From Fundidesulfovibrio magnetotacticus (GTDB taxonomy: Bacteria; Desulfobacterota; Desulfovibrionia; Desulfovibrionales; Desulfovibrionaceae): a DNA stretch of 63,585 nucleotides. Position 1 is the first letter of the stretch, and each line of letters opens with the position of its first letter. Location of the stretch: contig NZ_BLTE01000019.1 of NCBI RefSeq assembly GCF_013019105.1, positions 1-63,585 on the forward strand, written 5' to 3'. The position numbers and the translations under genes were made by a program. Below the pieces are notes generated by a model. The model searched no databases, was not told where the DNA came from, and worked only from the letters and a program-made list of their open reading frames with translations. Shown piece by piece: positions 33,670-41,956 of the stretch.

Positions 33670-34212
33670 CTATTGCGCGGGCGCTTGCGGGGTCTGCTGG
33701 CCGGGGGTCTGGCAGCAGGGGGGCAGCTGGTCGGCCTGGGGCTGTGCCGCCTGGGGGCCGCCGCAGCCGGGGCCGTAGCCCATGCCCATGCCCCTTCCGT
33801 AACCGCCGCCGGGACCGCCGCAGCCCTGGCCGTAGCCGCCGCCGGGCCCGCCCGCCAGGGGCATGTTCACGCCGGTCTCCTTGAGGATGCGCTGCTGCAG
33901 GGCAACGCGCTCCTGGTAGACCATGGAGGAAAGGGTGCCGATCTCCTTGGCCAGGGCGTCGATCTTTGCCGAATCCGGCTTGGGCTGCACGAGCAGGGCG
34001 TTCATTTCGGCCTGCTTGGCCCACTTGCGGCTCTCCAGATCGTAGAGCTTTTGGCGGCCTTCGGCGTAGAGCTTGGCCACCTGCTCCTGCTTTTCCTGGG
34101 GCAGGTTGGAAAGCCAGGCGTGGAACCCGCCGCCGGGACGGGCGACGGCCAGGGACCCGAAAGCCACCACAGCCGCCAGGGCCAGGATCGACAAGGCAAG
34201 ACGCGATTTCAT
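33670..34212 (-). CDS. zraP: Periplasmic zinc-resistance-associated protein ZraP-like (CpxP/Spy family)
   Basis: 180 residues. Signal peptide about 1-26 (ending S-L-A-V-A). A heptad-rich helical core (about 30-110, L-P-Q-E-K-Q-E-Q-V-A-K-L-Y) resembles ZraP/Spy/CpxP. The tail is Gly-rich with cysteines (G-G-P-G-G-G-Y-G-Q-G-C-G and P-P-C-C-Q) that may bind metal; ZraP chaperones bind zinc. AAGGAG before ATG 34212. First gene of the zra operon, downstream of a sigma-54 promoter. Confidence 0.88.
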   Translation of the reverse strand: MKSRLALSILALAAVVAFGSLAVARPGGGFHAWLSNLPQEKQEQVAKLYAEGRQKLYDLESRKWAKQAEMNALLVQPKPDSAKIDALAKEIGTLSSMVYQERVALQQRILKETGVNMPLAGGPGGGYGQGCGGPGGGYGRGMGMGYGPGCGGPQAAQPQADQLPPCCQTPGQQTPQAPAQ

Positions 34213-34236
34213 GGTGTTCTCCTTGGATTCGTCCAT

Positions 34237-34260
34237 CACGCCGCGCCAGGGCGCGGCGTG
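34237..34260 (-). other. Perfect hairpin in the zraP 5' leader
   Basis: CACGCCGCGCC-AG-GGCGCGGCGTG, an 11-bp stem between the predicted transcription start (about 34290) and the ribosome site. Could act in mRNA stability or translation control. Confidence 0.55.
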
Positions 34261-34299
34261 CTGTGGCGGACCGGGTCTCGTCGGCCGCCGAACCCATTT

Positions 34300-34315
34300 A
34301 GCAGCAAGCGTGCCA
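34300..34315 (-). promoter_or_regulatory. Sigma-54 promoter of the zraP operon
   Basis: On the minus strand TGGCACG-N4-CTGCT: the invariant GG (-24) and GC (-12) are separated by exactly 10 bases, as required for sigma-54. About 90 bases before the zraP start. Confidence 0.8.
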
Positions 34316-34374
34316 CAAAATTACATCAATATTTACTGCAACCTACGACTTTTGAAAGGACCGATCAAACGCAA

Positions 34375-34404
34375 TGTGCAACTCTTTGCACATCGATTTG
34401 CACA
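34375..34404 (-). promoter_or_regulatory. Upstream activator array, TTGCACA motif, before zraP
   Basis: Plus strand: TGTGCAA-CTCT-TTGCACA-TCGAT-TTGCACA. A perfect 7-bp inverted pair with 4-base spacer plus a third half-site, 60-90 bases upstream of the -24 element: the place expected for a sigma-54 enhancer-binding protein. The same 7-mer array recurs at 41890-41918. Confidence 0.75.
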
Positions 34405-34483
34405 ACAGCGCATCGGGTCGCCATTGACAGCGCCCTACGTTTGGCCCAAGAAAAGCCGCCAAACGTCAACTCCCGGACCCAGC

Positions 34484-35458
34484 ATGAAATCCGCCCTCAT
34501 CATCGGCATCACCGGCCAGGACGGGGCCTACCTCTCCAGGCTTCTGTGCGACAAAGGCTATCGCGTGGCCGGCACCTCGCGTGACGCCCAGATGGCCAAC
34601 CGCTCGGGCCTGGCCGCCCTGGGCGTGGCGGACCGGGTGACCATCCACTCGGCCTCGGTCACCGATTTCCGGGGGCTCTGGCAGGCAGTGGAGCGCTGCG
34701 AGCCCGACGAGATCTACAACCTCGCGGGGCAAAGCTCGGTGGGCCTTTCCTTCGAGCAGCCCCTGGAGACCTTCGAGTCCGTGGCCGCCGCCACCCTGAA
34801 CATCCTGGAACTCCTGCGCCTGCTGGGCAAACCCGTGCGCCTCTACAACGCCTGCTCCACCGAGGTGTTCGGCAACGCCCCCGGCCCCGCCGACGAGGAG
34901 AGCCCCTTCCGACCCCGCAGCCCCTACGCCGTGGCCAAGGCCGCCGCCCACTGGGCCGTGGCCAACTACCGCGAAGCCTACGGGCTCTACGCCTGCTCCG
35001 GCATCCTCTCCAACCACGAGTCGCCCCTGCGTCCGCAACGCTTCGTCACGCGCAAGATCGTGGCCGCCGCCTGCCGCATCGCCGGCGGGTCCGGCGAGCG
35101 CCTGAGCCTGGGCAACACCGACGTGGTGCGCGACTGGGGCTGGGCAGGCGAATATGTGGACGCCATGTGGCGCATGCTCCAGCAGGACGAACCCGGCGAC
35201 TACGTGATCGCCACCGGCCGGAGCTTCTCCCTCCAGGATTTCATCGTCCGGGTCTTCGCCGAGCTCGGCCTCGACCACGCCGACCACGTGGACCGCAATC
35301 CGGGCCTCCTGCGCCCCTCCGACATCCTCGTGAGCCGCGCCAATCCAGCGAAATCCCAGGAGAAGCTGGGCTGGCGCGCCACCATGGCCATGCCCGAAGT
35401 GGCTGCCGCCATGGTGCGCGCCGAACAAAAGACTTCCCATCAGGAGACCATAGCATGA
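34484..35458 (+). CDS. GDP-mannose 4,6-dehydratase-like NAD-dependent epimerase/dehydratase (first of pair)
   Basis: 324 residues, extended SDR fold. N-terminal [10 protein letters not shown] (cofactor loop), active-site C-S-T-E-V-F-G and Y-A-V-A-K (YxxxK). It resembles Gmd but lacks Gmd's R-R-S-S segment after the second strand (here [10 protein letters not shown]). Best guess is a GDP-6-deoxy-lyxo-4-hexulose reductase (Rmd) or related enzyme acting after the second gene, giving GDP-D-rhamnose or similar. Overlaps the gmd start by 4 bases. Confidence 0.8.
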   Translation: MKSALIIGITGQDGAYLSRLLCDKGYRVAGTSRDAQMANRSGLAALGVADRVTIHSASVTDFRGLWQAVERCEPDEIYNLAGQSSVGLSFEQPLETFESVAAATLNILELLRLLGKPVRLYNACSTEVFGNAPGPADEESPFRPRSPYAVAKAAAHWAVANYREAYGLYACSGILSNHESPLRPQRFVTRKIVAAACRIAGGSGERLSLGNTDVVRDWGWAGEYVDAMWRMLQQDEPGDYVIATGRSFSLQDFIVRVFAELGLDHADHVDRNPGLLRPSDILVSRANPAKSQEKLGWRATMAMPEVAAAMVRAEQKTSHQETIA

Positions 35459-36546
35459 GCCACAAGAAAGCCCTCATCACGGGCATCACCGGCCAGGACG
35501 GGGCCTATCTGGCCGAACTGCTGCTCGGCAAGGGATACGAGGTCCACGGACTCAAGCGCCGTTCCTCGCTCTTCAACACCGACCGCATCGACCACCTCTA
35601 CCAGGACCCCCACGTCGACGGCCGCAAGTTCATCCTGCACTACGGCGACCTCACCGATTCCACCAACCTCATCCGCGTGATCCAGCAGATCCAGCCGGAC
35701 GAAATCTACAACCTCGCCGCCCAGTCCCACGTGGCCGTCTCCTTCGAGACGCCCGAATACACCGCCAACTGCGACGCCCTGGGCACCCTGCGCATCCTCG
35801 AAGCCGTGCGCATCCTGGGCCTCGGGCAGAAAACGCGCATCTACCAGGCCTCCACCTCCGAACTCTACGGCCTGGTCCAGGAAACGCCCCAGACCGAGAA
35901 GACCCCCTTCTACCCCCGCAGCCCCTACGCCGTGGCCAAGCTCTACGGCTACTGGATCACGGTGAACTACCGCGAAGCCTACGGCATGTACGCCTGCAAC
36001 GGCATCCTCTTCAACCACGAGTCCCCCCTGCGCGGCGAAACCTTCGTCACCCGCAAGATCACCCGCGCCATGGCCCGCATCAAGCTGGGGCTCCAGGACA
36101 CCCTCTTTTTGGGCAACCTCTCCGCCAAACGCGACTGGGGACACGCCCGCGACTACGTGAAGATGATGTGGCTCATGCTCCAGCAGGACACCCCCGACGA
36201 CTACGTGATCGCCACCGGCGTGCAGTACAGCGTGCGCGACTTCGTACGGGCCGCCGCCAAGGAACTGGGCATCCCCCTGCGCTTCGAAGGCGAAGGCGTC
36301 GAAGAGAAGGCCTACCACGCCGAAACCGGCAAATGCCTCGTGGCCGTGGACCCGCGCTACTTCCGCCCCACCGAAGTGGAGACCCTCCTGGGCGACCCCG
36401 CCAAGGCACGCGAAAAGCTCGGCTGGACCCCCAAGATCACCTTCGAGCAGATGGTCGCCGAAATGATCCAGGCCGACCTGCGCGACGCCGAACGCGACAA
36501 CATGTGCAAGACACAGGGCTTCCGCACCTACGACTTCCACGAATAG
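35455..36546 (+). CDS. gmd: GDP-mannose 4,6-dehydratase
   Basis: 363 residues. Converts GDP-mannose to GDP-4-keto-6-deoxymannose for surface glycans. [12 protein letters not shown] at 10-21, K-R-R-S-S-L-F-N-T-x-R-I-D (NADP site), A-S-T-S-E-L-Y-G catalytic Thr/Glu, Y-A-V-A-K (YxxxK), [16 protein letters not shown] and R-D-W-G-H-A. Very typical Gmd. Overlaps the previous gene by ATGA and ends in a strong terminator. Confidence 0.95.
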   Translation: MSHKKALITGITGQDGAYLAELLLGKGYEVHGLKRRSSLFNTDRIDHLYQDPHVDGRKFILHYGDLTDSTNLIRVIQQIQPDEIYNLAAQSHVAVSFETPEYTANCDALGTLRILEAVRILGLGQKTRIYQASTSELYGLVQETPQTEKTPFYPRSPYAVAKLYGYWITVNYREAYGMYACNGILFNHESPLRGETFVTRKITRAMARIKLGLQDTLFLGNLSAKRDWGHARDYVKMMWLMLQQDTPDDYVIATGVQYSVRDFVRAAAKELGIPLRFEGEGVEEKAYHAETGKCLVAVDPRYFRPTEVETLLGDPAKAREKLGWTPKITFEQMVAEMIQADLRDAERDNMCKTQGFRTYDFHE

Positions 36547-36572
36547 AGACGCGCGCGCACCCGCGCGGACAC

Positions 36573-36609
36573 AAGGCCGCCGCAGTCTGCACGACCGCGG
36601 CGGCCTTTT
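36573..36609 (+). terminator. Terminator after gmd
   Basis: AAGGCCGCCGC ... GCGGCGGCCTTTT: 11-bp stem, 13-base loop, T-run. Confidence 0.88.
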
Positions 36610-36630
36610 CGTTGAGACGCAGGGTGGCGG

Positions 36631-36736
36631 GGAAGAAGCCTCCGGCGGGCAAAGAGGGCTCCGCCCTCTCTGCACTCTCCCGCCGGGGGGAGAGCCTCCC
36701 CCCGAACCCCGGCAGTTGCTTCGCGGGCTTCACCGG
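36631..36736 (+). repeat. Intergenic repeat copy
   Basis: GGAAGAAGCCTCCGGCGGGC left end, internal GAGGGCTCCGCCCTC and GGGGGGAGAGCCTCCCCCC hairpins, AGTTGCTTCGCGGGCTTCACCGG right end. Confidence 0.75.
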
Positions 36737-36771
36737 CTGCGCCGTGGTGTCCTGTGACTGCGAGCCGACCT

Positions 36772-36830
36772 CCTGCGCGGACCTCGCGGCAGATCGTCTT
36801 CAAATCGGTCTGCCGCGAGGTCCGCGCAGG
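36772..36830. repeat. Long perfect palindromic hairpin
   Basis: A 22-bp perfect inverted repeat beginning CCTGCGCGGACCTCGCGG and its exact complement, closed by about 15 bases including TCTTCAAAT. No T-tract and too long for a simple terminator. Confidence 0.85.
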
Positions 36831-36928
36831 GGGCCAGCACACCGGCGCAGGACCGCCGCCCTCCCGCCCGTCTTCCCGTCCGGCCGCGCGCATGGTAGAT
36901 TCCCGTGCACGTTGCAGGAGGTGTTTGC

Positions 36929-38032
36929 ATGATCCTTGTCCGCCGCGTGTTCATCCTGATGCTGCTGATGCTCTGGCCCGTCCAGGCCCTGTGCGGCGCC
37001 CTGGTCTACGAACAGACCATGCTGCCCGCCCGTTTCGGCCCGGAGCGCGCCCCGGCGAACCTTGAAGCGCTCATCGTCCGCCCGGCCGACCAGGAGCGCC
37101 ATCCCTTGATCGTGATCTGTCACGGCACCCCGCGCGACCGCAACGAACGCCCGTCCATGACGCCGCTGAGCCGCACGCGCGAGGCCGAGGAACTGGCCCG
37201 CCGGGGCTATTGCGTGCTCGTCTTCATGCGCCGCGCCTTCGGCGCGTCCGGCGGCGACTACGCCGAAAGCTCCGGCAAGGCCGAGGCCCCCGAATACGCC
37301 GCCTCCGGCCGCGTGGCCGCCCAGGACATCCGGGAGGCCATCCGCGTGATGCAGGAAAAACCCTATGTCGACCCCCGGAAAGTCGTCTGCGTTGGGGCCT
37401 CCACCGGCGGATTTTCCGTCACCGCCCTGGCCGCCGACCCTCCCCCGGGGCTCATCGCCGCCGTCAGCTTCGCGGGCGGCAAGGGCTCCTCGGCCCCGGA
37501 CACCGTGAACAAGCCCGAACGCCTCGTGCAGGCCTTCGCGGAATTCGGCCGCACCGCGCGCATCCCCATGCTCTTCGTCTATTCCGAGAACGACCACTTC
37601 TTCGGCCCCGCCCTTGCCCGGGACATCCACCGCGCCTTCACCTCCTCCGGCGGCAAGGCCGAACTGCTGATCGTGCCCCCCTTCGGGGAGGACGGGCACT
37701 ATTTCTTCTCCCGCAAGGGCATCCCCCAGTGGACGCCCATCCTGGACGACTTCCTCGCCCGCGTCGGCGCGCCGCCCCGCAAGCCCTTGCTGGCGGTGGA
37801 CAGAATCCAGGGAACACCGCCCCCCAACCTCTCCGAGAAGGGCCGCGCGATGTTCGGCGATTACCTCGACGCGTCGCCCAACAAGGCCTTCGCCATGAAC
37901 CCCAAAGGCTACATGGGCTGGGCCGGCGGCAAGCGGACCGCCGAGGAAGCAGCCGCCAAGGCCCTGGAATTCTGCGGCGCCACCGGCGGGCAGGACTGCA
38001 AGGTGCTCCGGCAGGACGCCCTGCCGCGCTGA
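36929..38032 (+). CDS. Secreted alpha/beta hydrolase (dienelactone-hydrolase-like)
   Basis: 367 residues. Signal peptide about 1-22 (ends A-L-C-G-A). Alpha/beta-hydrolase features: I-V-I-C-H-G-T-P (oxyanion HG), nucleophile elbow C-V-G-A-S-T-G-G-F, acid in Y-S-E-N-D-H-F-F, and catalytic His in E-D-G-H-Y-F-F. The C-terminal 90 residues (G-Y-M-G-W-A-G-G and C-G-A-T-G-G-Q-D-C) look like an extra small domain. Substrate unknown. GCAGGAGG precedes the ATG. Confidence 0.88.
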   Translation: MILVRRVFILMLLMLWPVQALCGALVYEQTMLPARFGPERAPANLEALIVRPADQERHPLIVICHGTPRDRNERPSMTPLSRTREAEELARRGYCVLVFMRRAFGASGGDYAESSGKAEAPEYAASGRVAAQDIREAIRVMQEKPYVDPRKVVCVGASTGGFSVTALAADPPPGLIAAVSFAGGKGSSAPDTVNKPERLVQAFAEFGRTARIPMLFVYSENDHFFGPALARDIHRAFTSSGGKAELLIVPPFGEDGHYFFSRKGIPQWTPILDDFLARVGAPPRKPLLAVDRIQGTPPPNLSEKGRAMFGDYLDASPNKAFAMNPKGYMGWAGGKRTAEEAAAKALEFCGATGGQDCKVLRQDALPR

Positions 38033-38110
38033 AGAAGACCTGCCTGCGCGATGGCTGCGTGAGGGGGGAGACGGCGGAAGGCGCGACGGGATCGAGCGGC
38101 AGGGCGGTCG

Positions 38111-38180
38111 GGGAAGAAGCCTCCGGCGGCCAAAGGGCTGCGCCTTCTGGACTCCCGAGTTGCTTCGCGGGCTTCACCGG
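38111..38180 (+). repeat. Intergenic repeat copy
   Basis: GGGAAGAAGCCTCCGGCGGC, CAAAGGGCTGCGCCTTCTGG, GTTGCTTCGCGGGCTTCACC. Lies between the hydrolase and the convergent lipoprotein gene. Confidence 0.75.
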
Positions 38181-38215
38181 AGAGGACGCGACAGGGCGGG
38201 GAATGCCCGCACCCG

Positions 38216-38719
38216 TCACTGCCCGCAGGGCGGTCCGGGCGCGGCCAACGTGGTCTGGTAGAACGACCAGGCCGCATTGGCCAGGTCCGAGGGGCGCATC
38301 TTGTCGATCACTGCCTTCCAGGCATCGAGCAGTTCTTTATCGCAGGTGACGTTGACCGACCCCGCCTTCTGGATGTTCTGAAGAATGCGCGAGATGATGA
38401 GAATCTCCATGTCGCTGCGGGTGAATGGAATTTTACGTTTGAGCACAGGAACGGTCTCTTGCGGCCTCACGAAGAAGTAGTTGACTGGAGGCTTGTGATG
38501 CGCATAGACAGCAACGCACATGTATGCCTCATAATATCTATCGATTGGCGCCCCATCTTCTTCTAAACGCCCCTTTGCCGTTGCATAATTTAGATACGAT
38601 TGAAATTCTTTGCAGCGTTTGTCACGGTCCGGATTTGAATAAAAGATGCACGCAGACAATGATAACACGATGCAAGTAAAAAACAAATACAACAAAAGAC
38701 TCCGAACCTTGCTAAACAT
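38216..38719 (-). CDS. Putative lipoprotein, function unknown
   Basis: 167 residues. N-terminal hydrophobic segment ends in L-S-A-C, a lipobox, so the mature protein is anchored by its first Cys. The mature part is soluble with Y-Y-E-A-Y-M-C-V and a late C. AAGGAAG before the ATG at 38719; an upstream in-frame ATG without a ribosome site is rejected. AT-richer than the window. It follows the amber-interrupted gene by 119 bases on the same strand and could be an accessory or protective partner of it (inference). Confidence 0.72.
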   Translation of the reverse strand: MFSKVRSLLLYLFFTCIVLSLSACIFYSNPDRDKRCKEFQSYLNYATAKGRLEEDGAPIDRYYEAYMCVAVYAHHKPPVNYFFVRPQETVPVLKRKIPFTRSDMEILIISRILQNIQKAGSVNVTCDKELLDAWKAVIDKMRPSDLANAAWSFYQTTLAAPGPPCGQ

Positions 38720-38838
38720 TGCTCGCTTCCTTATGCAGACGATGAACATTCTGTAACGTTCAGAACCATCCATACGGCATTTCCATAAACGCCCTAAGGT
38801 GGCGTGAACCGCCACCTTAGGGCATCCGAAAGGCCAAA

Positions 38839-39837
38839 CTACTTGTTGTAACCCTCGCCCGACGACGGACGCAGGCCGCTCGCCTCGCCGGAAGGCTTTT
38901 CCGGCTCTTTGTATCCGGTCCTTTCACGCCAACCGGGGATTGCAATATCCTTGGCCTCGCGCTCGTACGCACTGTGCTCGTATCCCCCCCGGCGGAAAGC
39001 GTCCCAGAGATAACCGGCCCGTGTCATGCCGGACTGGTACTGGCCCGAATGGATGACCTCCTCCAACAGTACGTCAAAGTCCTCCTGCCTACCGCCAGGA
39101 TCGAACCTATTCCCATCGAACCCGCTCGGGTCGATGTAGATGTGGTTCTCCAGGGTAATCCCCCCTGCGAACCCAGGCATGTACCACGGCTTCTCCGAGT
39201 CGTGGATTTTCAGCCCGTCCAGGTCCATGCCCTCGAAGCGCGTGCCTTGGATGCGCTCCCGGACGCGTCCGGCCAGGTCCGGGTCCAGGCGCTTCCAGTT
39301 GCCGCCGCGCACGGCGTCGGATTCGGGGTCGTAGGGTTCGTTGAAGGGGCCGGGCTCGGCGTCGCCCCCGTACATCCCGCGTTCGCGGCGCTGGACGGGT
39401 TCGAAGCGGATGTCGCGCTTCAATTCCATTTTCTCGGGATCGACCTCCGAGGGGTGCACGCCCATCATGCGGGCGTAGGCCCGCACCGTCTGATCCCGGG
39501 TGAGCGGCGGCCTGCCGTGGGGGAACTCTTCCAGGGGCCGGGCGATGTCGTCCTCCTGGTCCGGGGATTCCGGCCGCCCGGCGGACCAGGCGGGCCGAGG
39601 CGGGGCCGCCTGCGTTCCGGACGCGGCCAGACTCGTCCCGCCGCCACCAAAGGCCATTGGGCCTGTTCCGCCCAACAACGAGCCGCCCAACAACGCTCCG
39701 TCCGGTTGCATCCTGCCCCATGACAGAAGCCCGCCCCGGGCAGCACCGTAGGGACCCGACGCCCTGCCGGGCTCATCCCGGCTGTCCGTCTGGGTCTATC
39801 CCAGAAGACCGTTTCCGAAAAGTTTGATTAACGGCAT
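38839..39837 (-). pseudogene. Unknown protein with degenerate metallopeptidase-like motif, interrupted by an in-frame amber codon
   Basis: A strong ribosome site (AGGAGG, five bases) precedes ATG 39837, but codon 14 is TAG (39796-39798); the same frame then runs open for 318 more codons. An ATG at 39711 gives 290 residues but has only a poor ribosome site. Gly-rich N-terminus, then about residues 195-260 contain V-L-L-E-E-V-I-H-S-G-Q-Y-Q, matching the V-L-x-H-E-L-T-H-V-V-Q-Q zinc motif of DUF4157-type proteins with the first His replaced by Glu. Possible toxin or secreted effector, or a dead gene. Preceded by the CCCACAT palindrome. Confidence 0.6.
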
Positions 39838-39890
39838 AAAATCCTCCTATTTGTTTTAGGGGATTCTATGCAAGCGGAAAGAAATATCAC

Positions 39891-39910
39891 CCCACATAGC
39901 GCCATGTGGG
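39891..39910. promoter_or_regulatory. 20-bp palindrome, probable operator (shared with 46782-46801)
   Basis: CCCACAT-AGCGCC-ATGTGGG, 54 bases before the start of the amber-interrupted gene. A second copy with identical arms lies before the 46717 gene. Confidence 0.7.
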
Positions 39911-40175
39911 TAATTTTTGATAAAAAACACATCAGCCCGGGCCGTAGATGTCCGGGGACGCCGGGCCATGTGACACCGCTGCGGAGCGGAGAAGGGAGCC
40001 CAGGGGGCGCAACCCTTGCGGCCTAATGACAAACCCCGATAACGGGGTATGCGAGAGTTACTTAGGGGCTGCAAAGCCCCCCTGCTCCGGACAGCGGCCC
40101 GCCTTCGTCGCGAGCGGTGACGCGTAACGGATATCACCCACAAATCTACAGGGAATGATCCTGCACACAATCCCC

Positions 40176-40327
40176 TGACGCGAAGCGTCACAGCCCCCTC
40201 GCCCGGGATTTCGCGGTTTTGGGCGAAATCCCGGGCGAAGAGCGGCGGCAGCCGCCCGCTCGACGACGCCTTACCCGGTGAAGCCCGCGAAGCAATTGCC
40301 GGGGTCCGGGGGGAGGCACTCCCCCCG
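40176..40327 (-). repeat. Degenerate copy of the intergenic repeat
   Basis: CGCGAAGCGTCACAGCCCCC, a GATTTCGCGG...GAAATC inverted pair, GTGAAGCCCGCGAAGCAATTG, closing GGGGGGAGGCACTCCCCCC hairpin. Same order of landmarks as the long copies. Confidence 0.75.
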
Positions 40328-40431
40328 GCGGGTCCAGGGCGGAGCCCTGGCGGGTCCGGGCGGAGCCCGGCGGGTCCAGGGCGGAGCCCGTGCGGGGACG
40401 GGGCGGAGCCCGTGCGGGGACGGGGCTAGAG
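40328..40431. repeat. Tandem repeat of about 22 bases ending in the gltX stop
   Basis: About 4.8 units of GCGGGTCCAGGGCGGAGCCCT / GCGGGGACGGGGCGGAGCCC type (units of 22, 20, 22, 22 and 18 bases). The last unit contains the gltX stop codon. Confidence 0.85.
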
Positions 40432-41802
40432 TCGGCCGAGCCTTTCGAGGACGCGCTCCTTGCCCATGGCCTCGATCATCTCGAAGAGTCCGGGGGAGGC
40501 GGTGCGTCCGGTGAGGGCCACGCGCAGGGGTTGGGCGACGGCCTTGAATTTCAGGCCGTTCTCATCAAGCCAGGCCTTGGCGGCGGCTTCCAAGGGTTCC
40601 TGGCGGAAGTCGTCGGCGGCCTGGAAGATGGCGGCCAGGGCGGCCAGGTGGGGCTTCACCTCTTCGGTGAGGAACTTGGCCTGGGCCTGGGGGTCCATGG
40701 CGGGGGCGTCGTCCACGAACATTTCGGCCTGCTCGGCCATCTCCACGATGGTGCGCGAGCGCGGCTGGAGCAGGGGGATGAAGCGCTTGAGGTATTCCTG
40801 GTCCGCGCCGGGGCGGTCGCGCCGGGCCAGGGCCTCGGCCAGGAGCTGGGCGAGCCGGTCGAGGGGGGCTTCCTTGATGTAGTGCTGGTTGAGCCAGAGG
40901 AGCTTTTCGCGGTCAAAGACCGAGGCGGAAGCGCCCAGGGCCTTGATGGAGAAGGCGTCGAGGAGCTGCTGCTTGGTGAAGATTTCCTGGTCGCCGAAGG
41001 CCCAGCCCAGACGCACGAGGTAGTTGAGCATGGCTTCGGGGAGGATGCCTTCGTCGGAATATTCAAAGACGGCGGTGGCCCCGTGGCGCTTGGAGAGCTT
41101 CTTCTTGTCCGGCCCGAGGATCATGGGCACATGGCCGAAGGCGGGCAGGGCCAGGCCCAGGGCCTTGTAGATGAGGATCTGCTTGGGGGTGTTGTTCAGG
41201 TGGTCGTCGCCGCGCACCACGTGGGTGATGCCCATTTCGGCGTCGTCCACCACCACGGCGAGGTTGTAGGTGGGGGTGTTGTCGGAGCGGCGCAGGATCA
41301 TGTCGTCGAGTTCGGCGTTGTCGAAGGAGACGGGGCCGCGGATGAGGTCGTCCACGAGGGTCACGCCCGTGAGGGGGGCTTTGAGGCGCACCACGCGTCC
41401 CGGTCCGGGGCCGAGGCCGCGTTCGCGGCAGCGTCCGTCGTATTTGGGCTTGCGGCCCTGGGCGCGGGCGGTCTCGCGCATGGCGTCCACTTCCTCGGGG
41501 GAGCAGGAGCACCAGTAGGCGGTGCCTGCTTCCACCATGCGGTCGATGGCGGCGTTGTACACGTCGAAGCGCTGCGACTGGTAGATGGGTTCGCCGTCCC
41601 AGTCGAGGCCGAGCCAGGTCATGGAGGCGAGGATGCCGTCGGTGTAGGCGGCGACGGAGCGTTGGGTGTCGGTGTCCTCGATGCGCAGGACGAAGCGGCC
41701 GCCTGCCTGTCTGGCCAGGAGCCAGTTGAAGATGGCGGTGCGCGCGCCGCCGATGTGCAGCTGGCCGGTGGGGCTGGGGGCGAAGCGGGTGACGACGTTC
41801 AT
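40426..41802 (-). CDS. gltX: Glutamyl-tRNA synthetase
   Basis: 458 residues. Charges tRNA-Glu. Class I signatures: P-S-P-T-G-x-L-H-I-G-G (HIGH-type) at 8-18 and K-K-L-S-K-R-H (KMSKS) near 240; also W-C-S-C-S-P-E-E, a zinc-site remnant, and L-R-I-E-D-T-D. The start is the ATG 41802 with GGAGG upstream; the frame extends to 41973 but that segment is the sigma-54 promoter region of the divergent operon. A tandem repeat abuts its stop. Confidence 0.95.
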   Translation of the reverse strand: MNVVTRFAPSPTGQLHIGGARTAIFNWLLARQAGGRFVLRIEDTDTQRSVAAYTDGILASMTWLGLDWDGEPIYQSQRFDVYNAAIDRMVEAGTAYWCSCSPEEVDAMRETARAQGRKPKYDGRCRERGLGPGPGRVVRLKAPLTGVTLVDDLIRGPVSFDNAELDDMILRRSDNTPTYNLAVVVDDAEMGITHVVRGDDHLNNTPKQILIYKALGLALPAFGHVPMILGPDKKKLSKRHGATAVFEYSDEGILPEAMLNYLVRLGWAFGDQEIFTKQQLLDAFSIKALGASASVFDREKLLWLNQHYIKEAPLDRLAQLLAEALARRDRPGADQEYLKRFIPLLQPRSRTIVEMAEQAEMFVDDAPAMDPQAQAKFLTEEVKPHLAALAAIFQAADDFRQEPLEAAAKAWLDENGLKFKAVAQPLRVALTGRTASPGLFEMIEAMGKERVLERLGRL

Positions 41803-41889
41803 GGGGCCTCCGGGATGCTTGGTGGCCGGGTGGTTAGCGCCCCGGGGGAGGCGTGTCAACGCGCGCGGCCCGGCGTGGGACGTTCCGAC

Positions 41890-41918
41890 GTGCAAGAGGT
41901 TTGCACAAGCATTGCACA
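41890..41918 (+). promoter_or_regulatory. Upstream activator array, TTGCACA motif, before the DUF2318 operon
   Basis: GTGCAA-GAGGT-TTGCACA-AGCA-TTGCACA, same 7-mer and 4/5-base spacings as the zraP array, 40-70 bases upstream of the sigma-54-like -24 GG. Confidence 0.75.
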
Positions 41919-41956
41919 TCGACAATAAACACGCGCAATCTAGAGCCCTTGCAATC

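Larger units (their letters stand above)
36547..36928. other. Intergenic region with terminator, repeat and long hairpin
   Basis: 382 bases: gmd terminator (36573-36609), intergenic repeat copy (36631-36736), a 59-base perfect hairpin (36772-36830), then about 100 bases to the hydrolase start with no clear -35/-10. Confidence 0.7.
39838..40425. other. Intergenic region with operator-like palindrome and repeats
   Basis: 588 bases. Near the left end is the CCCACAT palindrome (39891-39910). From 39930 to 40175 is unique sequence with small hairpins (CCCCGATAACGGGG; GGGGCTGCAAAGCCCC) but no supported gene. A degenerate intergenic repeat (40176-40327) and a 22-base tandem repeat (40328-40431) follow up to the gltX stop. 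Confidence 0.65.

Noticed and set aside
34484-36546. Recent duplication of gmd
   Set aside because: The two proteins share the fold but diverge at the cofactor loop and active-site surroundings, so they look like distinct enzymes of one pathway rather than a fresh duplicate.
39856-40191. 111-codon minus-strand frame
   Set aside because: Arg-rich, lies across the operator and hairpins, no ribosome site.
40328-40431. CRISPR array
   Set aside because: Units are contiguous without spacers; it is a simple tandem repeat.
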